Assembly (NCBI GenBank): GCA_018221135.1
Contig: JAAOYB010000002.1
Coordinates: 1 to 42,041, forward strand
Source of the DNA: Candidatus Woesearchaeota archaeon
GTDB taxonomy: Archaea > Nanobdellota > Nanobdellia > Woesearchaeales > BM511
Direction: 5' to 3'
DNA: 42,041 nt
The first letter of the stretch is position 1, and each line of letters opens with the position of its first letter. Both the position numbers and the translations under genes were made by a program. Positions 18,870-28,287 of this stretch are shown here, piece after piece. The notes below the pieces were generated by a model. It was not told the origin of the DNA. It did no database searches and was given only the letters and a program-made list of their open reading frames with translations.

Positions 18870-20048
18870 TTATTTCATGTCGAAGATTAAGCCTGACCAA
18901 CAAAAATCTTTAGGACCTATGCCTATTCCTTCTTTTGAGTTGTAGTACTCACAAAAACCGTTTCTTTCTACTAAGCTAAAACTTATTTGTCTTAGTAAGT
19001 TTCTTGTTTTGTCTAGTTTGTAATCAGTTAGTCCTTTGTATACGAACCAGTTGATGTTCATCCAAGTACTCCCCCTCCAATACCTTCCCGCTTCGAAGTT
19101 GGGATTATTTGTTGATATAGTTGGGATTGGGTAATCCGACCAGAAAAAATCTTTTCGAAGCAAGTAGTCGTTGACTAATTTCTTTGCTTGCTTCTTTGTT
19201 AGGAGCCCTGCGAATAATGGGAGGAACACGCTGCTGTTCAAATAATCCTTGATCTCTTTGTTTCCGTTGTATTTTGAGATGAATAATTCTTTGTTCTCAT
19301 CGTATAACTGTTTCTTAATAGCTTTTGAAACCTTATTAACCATGTCATTGTAATACTTTTTTTGTTTGCCCACAACCCCAGATAGTTTCTTCATGCTTTT
19401 TAGGTTTCTTAAGTAGACGCAGTTGAATAACACGCATTTTACGTTGAAGACGTTTTTTTCTATGAATCTTTTGCTACGAAAACCGGTTAGTTCAAATTCT
19501 TTTACGAGTCTTATTTTGTGGTTTCTTAGTTCTTCTTTAGTAGGATTATTTAGTCCTAGGACGTTGTCCCACGCCACGAAGTCGTCTTCTCCTGACTCCC
19601 AAGGATGAATAATGCTTAATACGTAATCATCTGAGCGTTCTTTGTGCAGCCACTTGTAGTATTTGTCTAGTTTCTCAAAGACGTCTATTACGAAACCTTT
19701 ATCTTTTGTTTCTTCGTAGATTCTTTCTGCTGCGTACGCAATCATTGGTGGCTGCGTGATTGAAGACGTGTTCTTGTTTGTTCCCCAATCAATGTTGTGC
19801 TTTTTTGATTCCTGCCAGTAAGTCATGTGAGGGACCATGCCGCTCACCCACTGGTTTTCTAGTAATGAGCGTATTTCGTCTTTGGCTTTTTCAAACATTT
19901 CAAAAGAAGAATAAATGATTGAGTGAAAACAACTATCCCAAAGCCACTGATGAGGATAAACCTTGGAACTAGGCACAGTGTATCTGAAACCGTCGACCTC
20001 TCTTTGATTCGACATCAAAATCTTGAGATAATCATCTCTTAATGCCAT
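18870..20048 (-). CDS. (alpha/alpha)6 glycoside hydrolase, GH63/amylo-alpha-1,6-glucosidase/mannosylglycerate hydrolase-like
   Basis: YPHQWLWDSCFHSI, IHPWESGEDD, GRYWRGSTWMNINWFVYKGL. Confidence 0.8.
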   Translation of the reverse strand: MALRDDYLKILMSNQREVDGFRYTVPSSKVYPHQWLWDSCFHSIIYSSFEMFEKAKDEIRSLLENQWVSGMVPHMTYWQESKKHNIDWGTNKNTSSITQPPMIAYAAERIYEETKDKGFVIDVFEKLDKYYKWLHKERSDDYVLSIIHPWESGEDDFVAWDNVLGLNNPTKEELRNHKIRLVKEFELTGFRSKRFIEKNVFNVKCVLFNCVYLRNLKSMKKLSGVVGKQKKYYNDMVNKVSKAIKKQLYDENKELFISKYNGNKEIKDYLNSSVFLPLFAGLLTKKQAKKLVNDYLLRKDFFWSDYPIPTISTNNPNFEAGRYWRGSTWMNINWFVYKGLTDYKLDKTRNLLRQISFSLVERNGFCEYYNSKEGIGIGPKDFCWSGLIFDMK

Positions 20049-20093
20049 ACCTAAAAAAAATTGAGGAAACCAAATTATAAACTTTGTGATTCT

Positions 20094-20756
20094 TTAATAG
20101 ATTTCTAAGTCTGATTGTTCTTCTAACTGATTTTTTTGCAATGAATACACAGATGAACTCGAAGAGTAATGCTTGGTTTTTGGTGGTTCTTGTTTTCTTA
20201 CTATGAAATAATTGATTAAATCAGATAAGTCTTTTCCTTCTAATCTAAGCATTCTCTCAATTATTAAGTGGTCTATGTACCTGTTTTTTATTACTCCTCG
20301 AAAGTATTTTAAGTCCGTGCTTTTAGGTTTATGATCTTTTTGGTCTAAGTAGTCGATGTGCGCGTCTATTACGTCTTGGGTGGTTATTAAGTCTTTGTAA
20401 TAGTATTCTATCCCAAATAATCCTGGTTTGTAATTTAGGACTCTCTCAACATGTTCTTCTGGGAAAAGACTCCACTCAGAAGCAGGTCTTGGCCTGATAC
20501 CAACTAATGACATATCACCTATTAAGACGTTGTATAGTTGAGGGATTTCGTCAAGATGCCAGGGTCTTAATATTTTCCCTAGGTTTGTGACTCTGGAGTC
20601 GTTTTCAGGCGTGTTATACCATTTTCTTCCGTTTTGCTCGGTGAAGTTGTAGAATTCTTTGTCTGCTTCGCGAGTCATAGTCCTAAACTTAAGCTGGGTG
20701 AAAGGCACGCCGCCTTTACCTATTCTCTCTGCGCTATAAAAGATTACTCCTTCCAT
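20094..20756 (-). CDS. Bacterial-type sugar transferase (WcaJ/PssY core) lacking an N-terminal TM anchor
   Basis: ERIGKGGVPFTQLKFRTM, LGKILRPWHLDEIPQLYNVLIGDMSLVGIRPRP, KPGLFG; start assumed at MEGVIFYS. Confidence 0.85.
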   Translation of the reverse strand: MEGVIFYSAERIGKGGVPFTQLKFRTMTREADKEFYNFTEQNGRKWYNTPENDSRVTNLGKILRPWHLDEIPQLYNVLIGDMSLVGIRPRPASEWSLFPEEHVERVLNYKPGLFGIEYYYKDLITTQDVIDAHIDYLDQKDHKPKSTDLKYFRGVIKNRYIDHLIIERMLRLEGKDLSDLINYFIVRKQEPPKTKHYSSSSSVYSLQKNQLEEQSDLEIY

Positions 20757-20855
20757 TGGAAGAAGAGAGTTATACAACCACAATATTTAAGATTTCTTAT
20801 TTCGTAGTGATTACAACCATATAGTTTTATATATAAAAAAAGAACTTCTGCGCCA

Positions 20856-21932
20856 ATGAACCAACCTTTTGATACATTAGTAGACGCTGAGTACGCAGGA
20901 TTAGAAAAAGACTCCGTTGTTAGAAGAATAGCGCCTATAATCATAGAAGAAGACCTAAGCAGAGTAATACTAGTAGATGAGAAGCATAACAGGATACACG
21001 TAGCAAACCTTAGTGAAAACGTTCGTTTATCAAGCCAGAATAGCGAGGTGCAAGACTTCTGGGGGATGAAAGGTTTTGATACCAAGCACATCCTAAGCAC
21101 CGAATACTATGATGGCCTGATTCACTCAGTGATTTTTGCAAAACCTGTTGCTAAAAGGGAAGGTCTTGTCAAAGATAAAGACATGTTTTACTCGCATACT
21201 TGCGAGCTTGATGGAAGTAAATCAAAAAGCTACATGATTGGCTTAACAACAAAATCCTTAACAGAAGGATTAATCACGCCTGTGATAGGCTTAGCAAAAG
21301 TGAATGGGGATTTGTGGGGGACTACAGTGTTTTCTAGACCCGCTGATGGCTTAGCAAGGACTTATCCAGTAATTACTAAGTACAATCCAGAAAACAAAGA
21401 TTTTGGTTTGTTAAGTGGCGATATTAGTAGTCACATAGAAAAGTTGGACTTAGCCGATGAGAACACTGCTTTAGAATTACGCCTAACTAATGTTGGGAAT
21501 AATGTTGGTGCTTTTCTAAAAACCAGGCCAACCAGAGAAGACGCGTCGTATAAAGAAGCTGAGTACTTATTAATATTTAAAGATGACTTAGAATGCTGCA
21601 AGTACATAAATTTAGAAGCATTAACTGATTATGATATAAAAAACAATTTTGGTACGAGGCTCTACGCTGTTAGAGATGGAGAACTCGCGGTTTTCAGATT
21701 TGATAATGGGATCTTTGAAGGAGAAAAAGGTTTAGATGCTGATTACGTAAAAGATAATATGAGTACAAAAAGAGTTTTTAACGATCAAATCGTTAATTCT
21801 GGAATGCCAACTGTTTCAGAGAACCACATAATAATCCCTATAAATGACAAAGACAAAGGCCCCAAATTGGGAATCTATAACAAAACAAAGATTAATAATT
21901 CATCTGTGTTTGTTTTGAAGGCTAATTCCTAA
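20856..21932 (+). CDS. Hypothetical soluble protein, possibly beta-propeller-like
   Basis: Intact 358-aa ORF with beta-rich segments, no TM; no confidently recognised family. Confidence 0.6.
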   Translation: MNQPFDTLVDAEYAGLEKDSVVRRIAPIIIEEDLSRVILVDEKHNRIHVANLSENVRLSSQNSEVQDFWGMKGFDTKHILSTEYYDGLIHSVIFAKPVAKREGLVKDKDMFYSHTCELDGSKSKSYMIGLTTKSLTEGLITPVIGLAKVNGDLWGTTVFSRPADGLARTYPVITKYNPENKDFGLLSGDISSHIEKLDLADENTALELRLTNVGNNVGAFLKTRPTREDASYKEAEYLLIFKDDLECCKYINLEALTDYDIKNNFGTRLYAVRDGELAVFRFDNGIFEGEKGLDADYVKDNMSTKRVFNDQIVNSGMPTVSENHIIIPINDKDKGPKLGIYNKTKINNSSVFVLKANS

Positions 21933-21965
21933 AAATATATATACTTCTCTTATTAATAAGTAATA

Positions 21966-22949
21966 TTGATGGAGGTATCTAAGTCAAAAAAACTTTTTTT
22001 TTGGGTTATATTAGGTAGTCTTTCTGTTTTATTCGCTGAAGTCATCGCGGGCAGCTCAGCGTATCCTTTCTTTACAGCGTGGGGCTTGCTCGTAGTCTTC
22101 CCGTTGTACGCGTTGCACACAGTATTCTTTTTTTACATAATCTACACATATGGCAAACCAACGCTTCCAGTATTGTATACGGCGGGGATGCTTTTTGGGA
22201 TGTACGAGGCGTACATGACAAAAGTGGTTTGGACGTCGTACATCGACACCGGCCCCATACTTAGTCTTGGTGGCATCGCAGTTTTCGAAACACTATTATT
22301 AGTGCTTGTTTGGCACTCAATACTCGCATTCATGGTTCCTCTGTTTATAGCGGAAACTCACTTAACAAAGTCAAAAAACATAATTTCTTTACTCCCAGAA
22401 AAAATTAGGAAACACGGGAAAACATTGTTTATAGTCTTATTAGTGTTTGGGGGGTTGTTTACAAGTCTTAACTCACCAAACCTTGTTCATTCGTTGACTT
22501 CGACTTTGTTTTCAGGTGGAGTGGTGTTGTTATTGATGTTTTCTTGGAAGAAAAAAGGTTATGATAAGTATTCTATTGAGGATTTGCTTCCTTCAAAAAA
22601 AGCTTTCAAAACAATAACTTCGCTACTCATAGCGTTGTATTTAGTGTTATTGTTTATTATTAAGTTTGATTCGATACCTGGGTTCTTACCTCAACTAATC
22701 GTTTGGGTTGTTTACGCTTTACTCATCTGGTTGCTAGTTAAGAATTTAGCTAAGTCAAGAAAAGCAAAAATCTCAACAGTTTCATATAAAGAGATTACTA
22801 CAAAGAACTCTTTGTTGTATCTGGGCTTGTTTGTTCTCTCAGCGCTGATTGGAGAAATCTTAAAAATTGAGATAATCATGATATTAGCATCGTTTCTACT
22901 AATAGCGTTTCCAGGCATACCATTACTGGCGCATTCGATAAGAAACTAA
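21966..22949 (+). CDS. Polytopic membrane protein, unknown
   Basis: About 8-9 hydrophobic segments in a 327-aa ORF. Confidence 0.65.
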   Translation: MMEVSKSKKLFFWVILGSLSVLFAEVIAGSSAYPFFTAWGLLVVFPLYALHTVFFFYIIYTYGKPTLPVLYTAGMLFGMYEAYMTKVVWTSYIDTGPILSLGGIAVFETLLLVLVWHSILAFMVPLFIAETHLTKSKNIISLLPEKIRKHGKTLFIVLLVFGGLFTSLNSPNLVHSLTSTLFSGGVVLLLMFSWKKKGYDKYSIEDLLPSKKAFKTITSLLIALYLVLLFIIKFDSIPGFLPQLIVWVVYALLIWLLVKNLAKSRKAKISTVSYKEITTKNSLLYLGLFVLSALIGEILKIEIIMILASFLLIAFPGIPLLAHSIRN

Positions 22950-23023
22950 TTCTTATTTTAGAATCACTTTGGAGTGGTTAAGATTTCGAAAGTTTTTAAT
23001 ATAATCTTAAAAAAGTAGTTTAG

Positions 23024-23650
23024 ATGGTAAGAGACAATATAAGGTTAGGATACATGGCCTCAGGAGGAGGCTCAAGCGTAGAAGCACTAGCAACAAAAAT
23101 AGCATCAGGGCAATTACATGGTTATGAATCAAGCGTTATTCTTTGTAATAATTCACCTGGCAAAGCAGGGATATGGGAGAGAGGAGAAAAACTGGGCATT
23201 CCAGTAGTTCACACACCTAGTTCGGATCATCAACTAGAAACCTTGTTAGAATACAATCCTGATTTGGTTTTAGGACTTGGATGGGTTAAGTTAGTGAAAT
23301 CAGATTTATTAAACGCTTTTGAAGACCGAGTCCTAAACATTCACCCAACGCTTCTTCCTAAATATGGTGGGGATGGCATGTATGGTCTTAGAACGCACAT
23401 GGCAGTTCTTAATTCAGGCGATACACACACAGGGGCAACGGTTCACTTAATGAACTCTGTCTATGATGACGGCAAGATTCTTAGACAAGTAACAATCCCT
23501 GTGCCTGATCACTTAATAGGTAATCCTTCTGAGAAGAACGCTCAAGAGTTGCAGCAACGAGTGCTAAAAGAAGAATACGCTTTGATTCCCGTAGTCTTAG
23601 AAAGAATAAGAGATGGGGATCTAGAAACAGGGTTGGAACTAATTAATTAG
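23024..23650 (+). CDS. purN: Formyltransferase family protein, PurN-like
   Basis: MASGGGSSVEALATKIASGQL, LVLGLGWVKLV, VLNIHPTLLPKYGGDGMYGLRTHMAVL, TGATVHLMNSVYDDGKILRQ. Confidence 0.8.
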   Translation: MVRDNIRLGYMASGGGSSVEALATKIASGQLHGYESSVILCNNSPGKAGIWERGEKLGIPVVHTPSSDHQLETLLEYNPDLVLGLGWVKLVKSDLLNAFEDRVLNIHPTLLPKYGGDGMYGLRTHMAVLNSGDTHTGATVHLMNSVYDDGKILRQVTIPVPDHLIGNPSEKNAQELQQRVLKEEYALIPVVLERIRDGDLETGLELIN

Positions 23651-23660
23651 TTTATAGATT

Positions 23661-24236
23661 ATGAAATTAAACGTAGGCGCAGGTAATAGGTTAAGAGAAG
23701 ATTATCTGAATTGTGATATTAGAAAAACTGATGGGTTAAACCTAGTCTGTGACACACGCAGCTTACCTTTCCAATCTGGAAGTATCGACGAGGTTTTTAG
23801 CAGGCACACAATTGAACACTTCTCTTTAAAAGAAGCTTTAGAAGCGATGAGTGAGTGGAACCGCGTCCTAAAAAAAGGAGGAGAACTATACATAATCTGT
23901 CCTAACTTATTATTTCACTTAGAACAAACCCTTCATGGAAGCCATGAAAGCATGTATTCCAAAAAAAGAGGCGAGAATGAGAGGTATTGGGGTTTTGGCA
24001 GCTTGTTTGGTTGGCAACAAGGAGAAAACGACACCCATAAGTTCGGATGGTATTACGAGTTGCTAAGAGACGCGTTAGAAGACTCAGGGTTTAGCGAAGT
24101 CCAAAACATGACAGGCAATGCTAAAAGCATAGAAAAAGAGGAACACCACCTAGAAGTAAAAGCCAAAAAAACTAAAGAAGCACCAAACTTTGAAAAAACC
24201 AGGCTCTACACCTTATTTGACTACGTAAAACATTAA
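23661..24236 (+). CDS. Class I SAM-dependent methyltransferase
   Basis: KLNVGAGNRLREDYLNCDI, CDTRSLPFQSGSIDEVFSRHTIEH, EWNRVLKKGGELYI. Confidence 0.85.
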   Translation: MKLNVGAGNRLREDYLNCDIRKTDGLNLVCDTRSLPFQSGSIDEVFSRHTIEHFSLKEALEAMSEWNRVLKKGGELYIICPNLLFHLEQTLHGSHESMYSKKRGENERYWGFGSLFGWQQGENDTHKFGWYYELLRDALEDSGFSEVQNMTGNAKSIEKEEHHLEVKAKKTKEAPNFEKTRLYTLFDYVKH

Positions 24237-24270
24237 CATCTATGAATTAAAAAGATTCAAAAACCATACA

Positions 24271-24278
24271 TTTATAAA
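24271..24278 (+). promoter_or_regulatory. TATA-like box upstream of the DEAD-box helicase gene
   Basis: tttataaa about 140 nt upstream of the ATG, implying a 5' UTR of roughly 110 nt. Confidence 0.4.
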
Positions 24279-24414
24279 GGGTTGCGGAGTTCTTTAGTAT
24301 TATTAGAGAATATGTGTGAGAGAGCACTGGTAAAAAAAATAACAATTTATACTTTTCGCTTTTTCTAAAAAAATCATATTTTGTAAAAAAAATATTACGT
24401 AGAGGTAATTAATT

Positions 24415-25644
24415 ATGAATACATTTAAACAGCTTAATTTAAGCGAACAACTAACAATTGCGATTGATAGGTTGCACTTTACTGAGCCAACCCAGATCCA
24501 AAGAGAAACCATACCACTAATACTAGATGGTAAGGACGTAATCGGAGAATCAGCGACTGGAAGCGGTAAAACACTCGCGTTTGGCGCAGGGATAATCAAG
24601 AATTGCCATCCAAAAAAAGGAGTGCAAGCAATAGTCTTAGTGCCAACAAGAGAACTAGCAGAGCAAGTAAAAGATGAGATGATCAAGATATCCTATAATA
24701 AGCCACTAAGAATGCTAGCGGTTTACGGAGGAGTAAGTATTAACCCTCAAATCGAGCGGTTAAGAAGAACTGACGTCGTAATAGCGACTCCAGGGAGACT
24801 ACTTGATCACATGGATAGACGAACCATTAATATGTCTAACGTCAAAATCTTAGTCTTAGACGAAGCAGACAGAATGGTTGAGATGGGTTTCATCGACGAC
24901 GTAGAGAAAATAATTAGGGAATGCCCAAGGGACAGACAAACATTATTGTTCTCGGCTACTATGTATGGACCAGCGAAGAAAATCGCTATGAGACACATGA
25001 AAGACCCAGTGACGGTTCACGCTACTAAGATGGTTGATCCAACCAAGTTAAAACAAACTTATTATGATACGCCAGGAAACTTAAAAAACGATTTATTAGT
25101 GCACTTACTAAAAAAAGAAGAATCAGATTTAGTAATGGTTTTTTGTAATACTAGGCGAGCAACTGACATGGTAGTAAGAGCTCTTAAGACTAATAGTATT
25201 AGGAGCGCCGCGATACATGGCGGATTAGCTCAAGCAAAACGACTTAAAACTATTGAGTTGTTTCACAAAGGACAATTTAACGTACTTGTTTGTACAGACG
25301 TCGCTGCTCGTGGCTTGCACATCGAGGGCGTAACTCACATCTACAACTACGATATTCCTAGTGAGCCAGGTGATTACGTTCACAGAATCGGTCGTACAGC
25401 TAGAGCTGGAAAAGAAGGCGTAGTAATTAACATCCTTGCTAACAGGGACCACGACAGCTTCTCAAGACTTATAACTGTTCACAGAGAATTCGTAATCGAA
25501 AAAGTTGAGAGGCCTTACCTAAAAGCAAGTGTTAAAAATAGCAACGAGGATAGTTCTCCTAAGAAAACTGGTAGTTACCACCAAAATAGGAATAGGAAGC
25601 CTCGCAGAAGACATAACAATCATCAGTACAGGAGATCTTACTAG
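24415..25644 (+). CDS. DEAD-box RNA helicase
   Basis: ATGSGKT, PTRELAEQV, TPGRL, VLDEADRM, FSATM, VCTDVAARGLHIEGVTHIYNYDIP, HRIGRTARAG. Confidence 0.97.
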   Translation: MNTFKQLNLSEQLTIAIDRLHFTEPTQIQRETIPLILDGKDVIGESATGSGKTLAFGAGIIKNCHPKKGVQAIVLVPTRELAEQVKDEMIKISYNKPLRMLAVYGGVSINPQIERLRRTDVVIATPGRLLDHMDRRTINMSNVKILVLDEADRMVEMGFIDDVEKIIRECPRDRQTLLFSATMYGPAKKIAMRHMKDPVTVHATKMVDPTKLKQTYYDTPGNLKNDLLVHLLKKEESDLVMVFCNTRRATDMVVRALKTNSIRSAAIHGGLAQAKRLKTIELFHKGQFNVLVCTDVAARGLHIEGVTHIYNYDIPSEPGDYVHRIGRTARAGKEGVVINILANRDHDSFSRLITVHREFVIEKVERPYLKASVKNSNEDSSPKKTGSYHQNRNRKPRRRHNNHQYRRSY

Positions 25645-25652
25645 ATAAAAAA

Positions 25653-25814
25653 ATGGTTGATTACAAATTAGTAAAGTATTGTAGGACGTGCAAGACGAGG
25701 TTTGTTGTGCCAAAATCTGAGGCAAAAAAGAATTATTGTGACGCGTGCCAAAAAAGGTTCGAAGAAAAAATCAAGAAAAACAACGAAGAAGCACCAAAAA
25801 TAATTTCTGAATGA
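25653..25814 (+). CDS. Small zinc-ribbon-like protein (53 aa)
   Basis: Manually translated: MVDYKLVKYCRTCKTRFVVPKSEAKKNYCDACQKRFEEKIKKNNEEAPKIISE; CxxC-x16-CxxC-type; absent from the ORF track because it is short. Confidence 0.6.
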   Translation: MVDYKLVKYCRTCKTRFVVPKSEAKKNYCDACQKRFEEKIKKNNEEAPKIISE

Positions 25815-25834
25815 ATAAAATTTTTTTATTCATT

Positions 25835-26470
25835 TCATTTCTTTTTTTCTAACAAAGTTTTTGCTAGTAACCCCGAGATTTGTGCTAGTCCATTAAATGC
25901 GTGCAAGGAGACAAAAAACATTAGTACTCCTACGACGCCCCAAAGAAACGCGCTAAAATAACTGGTTATAAAACAAATATTGCCTACTACGCAAAACGTT
26001 GCTTTTAGTATTCCTATCTCAGTAATATAGTATAAGATTGGCGTTGCGACCAAGCTTAGACTAACAGAGAGCATGGTGACAAAAACGACAAAGTTGATTA
26101 TTCCTAATGGGAACTTAATAAAAAGGTAAGCTAAACTCCTCCACGTATACGAATCGCTAAGATATGCTTGGACTGTTTTCCATATCCCTTTTTGTTGTTT
26201 TATCTTAATCGGTGGAGAGATCTTGATGCCTAGCATAGCCGTTGTTAGTTCTCGCTCAAAAATCCCAAGCACCCTCCATAACAAGAGCGTACCAAACAAT
26301 AATGGGATGCCTAATAAAGTAATTAGTAATCCGAGTCCGAGAGATAACGCTGTTACGAGAAAAACAAAATAAAAAATTCCTATAGGAAAAGAGAGTAACA
26401 AATAAAACGTGCTAAGATAAGTCTGAGATTGCCAAACCACCTTAAAAAAATCAAGTGACGCCTTTCTCAT
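25835..26470 (-). CDS. Membrane protein resembling the archaeal/actinobacterial 'putative sensor' domain
   Basis: Two duplicated units FPIGIFYFVFLVTALSLGLGLLITLLGIPLL and FPLGIINFVVFVTMLSVSLSLVATPIL. Confidence 0.7.
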   Translation of the reverse strand: MRKASLDFFKVVWQSQTYLSTFYLLLSFPIGIFYFVFLVTALSLGLGLLITLLGIPLLFGTLLLWRVLGIFERELTTAMLGIKISPPIKIKQQKGIWKTVQAYLSDSYTWRSLAYLFIKFPLGIINFVVFVTMLSVSLSLVATPILYYITEIGILKATFCVVGNICFITSYFSAFLWGVVGVLMFFVSLHAFNGLAQISGLLAKTLLEKKK

Positions 26471-26545
26471 ACCAATATTAAAGTTGATATGTATATATAA
26501 ATTTATAGATATGTTTATAATTTAACTTATTTCTTTGATTAAGTT

Positions 26546-26749
26546 ATGAAACACATAGGTTGGTGTTTGGATAAAATACAAATCGTGCTTTCTAAGCTTC
26601 CTAAAACTATTGATTCTCCAAAAGAGAAGGATAAAGCCACCCAAATCTTAGATGAAGTAGAAGAATACGCCAATACTTTAGAACACTTTTTTACTCATCC
26701 TAAACTTCGTCATCACCTAAAAATCAGGGCGATCTTTGCAGATTCATAA
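26546..26749 (+). CDS. Small hypothetical protein
   Basis: 67-aa ORF between well-placed neighbours. Confidence 0.4.
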   Translation: MKHIGWCLDKIQIVLSKLPKTIDSPKEKDKATQILDEVEEYANTLEHFFTHPKLRHHLKIRAIFADS

Positions 26750-26783
26750 ATTTATTAAATAAAGGAATTCATAATTTTTTATT

Positions 26784-27878
26784 ATGAACAAAAAAGTAAA
26801 GGAGTTAATAGAGACTAGCAAACAAGTCATAAGAGATTGTTCTTTGCCTAACGGCGCATTAGTAGCCAGTAATAGTTCAAAGAAATATTTTCCGCGAGAA
26901 GCAAAGAATTATCGTTTTGTCTGGCCAAGAGACGCGATGTACACGTGCATCGCCGCAAATATCTTAGGAATAGAAGTTCACAAAAAATACTTTGACTGGT
27001 TGCTAAAAGCCGAAGGGTTTTCAAAAACTGGTTTGTTCTACGAGAATTACTATGTGAACGGGAAAAAACTAAGAAAACACTTCCAACCAGACCAAACAGG
27101 AAGCGTCCTAATAACACTACACGATTATTATAAGGATAAAAAAATCCCAAAAAAACACGAGAAACTACTTATTAAAGCAGCTAATGGCATTTGTGGCGTG
27201 TGGAGCAAAGACCATTTTAATGTATTAACTCAGGATTTATGGGAAGAAAGATACTGCTTTGCAGACCTCAAAGAAAACTTTAGTTACTCAACAGCTATTT
27301 GTTCTAAAGGCTTAATGCTGGCGAACGAATTAATGCCTAATAAGAAATGGGAAAAAGTCAGTGGTGAGATGAGACTTGCTTTGCTAAAGAACAAAGGCGC
27401 ATTTACTAGGAGTTTTGGTGGATACGTTGATAGCAGAGAAGACGCTTCTCTTCTTGGCTTGGTTTGGCCAGCAGAAATGGTTAAGCCAAGTGATAAAAGA
27501 ATTAAGAAAACAGTTGAGTTAATCAAGGAAAAAATAGTAGAAAATAATGGTGTTTACAGATACTTAGGAGATGAGTACGACGGGTGGATGTATATCGGCG
27601 GAGACAAAAAAGAGATTGAGGCGATGCAAAAAGGGCTTCATAGAAAAAAAGGGGCGGGTTACTGGCCTCTACTAACTTTCTGGATGAGTATATACTACTT
27701 AGAAGCCGGCAACAAAACAAAAGCATTAAATTATTATAACAAAGTCTTAAAAGACATAAAGAATAGTAAGTTTATTCCTGAGCAAGTCTTCAACAACAAA
27801 ACACAAATCTCAGTAAGCCCACTATGCTGGTCGCACTCAATGTTTGTAATCGCAAGTAAAAAACTAGGAAGACTCTAA
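26784..27878 (+). CDS. GH15-family glucoamylase-like glycoside hydrolase
   Basis: GALVASNSSKKYFPREAKNYRFVWPRDAMYTCIAANILG, QDLWEER, YGWMY/GDEYDGWMYIGGD, ISVSPLCWSHSMFVIA. Confidence 0.85.
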   Translation: MNKKVKELIETSKQVIRDCSLPNGALVASNSSKKYFPREAKNYRFVWPRDAMYTCIAANILGIEVHKKYFDWLLKAEGFSKTGLFYENYYVNGKKLRKHFQPDQTGSVLITLHDYYKDKKIPKKHEKLLIKAANGICGVWSKDHFNVLTQDLWEERYCFADLKENFSYSTAICSKGLMLANELMPNKKWEKVSGEMRLALLKNKGAFTRSFGGYVDSREDASLLGLVWPAEMVKPSDKRIKKTVELIKEKIVENNGVYRYLGDEYDGWMYIGGDKKEIEAMQKGLHRKKGAGYWPLLTFWMSIYYLEAGNKTKALNYYNKVLKDIKNSKFIPEQVFNNKTQISVSPLCWSHSMFVIASKKLGRL

Positions 27879-28116
27879 ACTCTTTCATTAATTTTTTTTA
27901 TATGATGTGTGTACGCGTAAAGTTTATAAGTTCATAAAATCTATGATAACCATCACCAAAAAAGAACACGAACCCTGCCACAAAAAAACAGGCATCGAAG
28001 TAAAAGGATAAAATAAGGATTAAGATTTATCACGCTATAAACTTTTTATTGAACTCTTAGTTATTACCATTAAAAACACTACTTTATTAAAGAATTAATC
28101 CTTATTAATAACACTA

Positions 28117-28284
28117 ATGGTTTCAGAAAAAAGTAAAGATGGGAAAACTTACTATCTCTGTGATATATGTAAATTAGTATATGAATCAAAAGAATTAGCT
28201 TTGCAATGCGAAGAATGGTGCAAAAATCATCCGGGAACCTGCAACCCCGAAGTCGCAAAGTACGCGCTAAACACAGAATTATAG
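28117..28284 (+). CDS. Small Cys-rich zinc-finger-like protein (55 aa)
   Basis: Manually translated: MVSEKSKDGKTYYLCDICKLVYESKELALQCEEWCKNHPGTCNPEVAKYALNTEL; 3 nt upstream of the CPBP gene; not in the ORF track. Confidence 0.65.
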   Translation: MVSEKSKDGKTYYLCDICKLVYESKELALQCEEWCKNHPGTCNPEVAKYALNTEL

Positions 28285-28287
28285 AGA

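Noticed and set aside
20744-21100. 118-aa minus-strand ORF overlapping the 20856 gene start
   Set aside because: Overlaps the longer + strand ORF and the divergent promoter region; no domain; likely spurious.
27942-28011. 22-codon ORF MITITKKEHEPCHKKTGIEVKG upstream of the small Cys protein
   Set aside because: Too short to support without conservation data; may be chance or a leader peptide.
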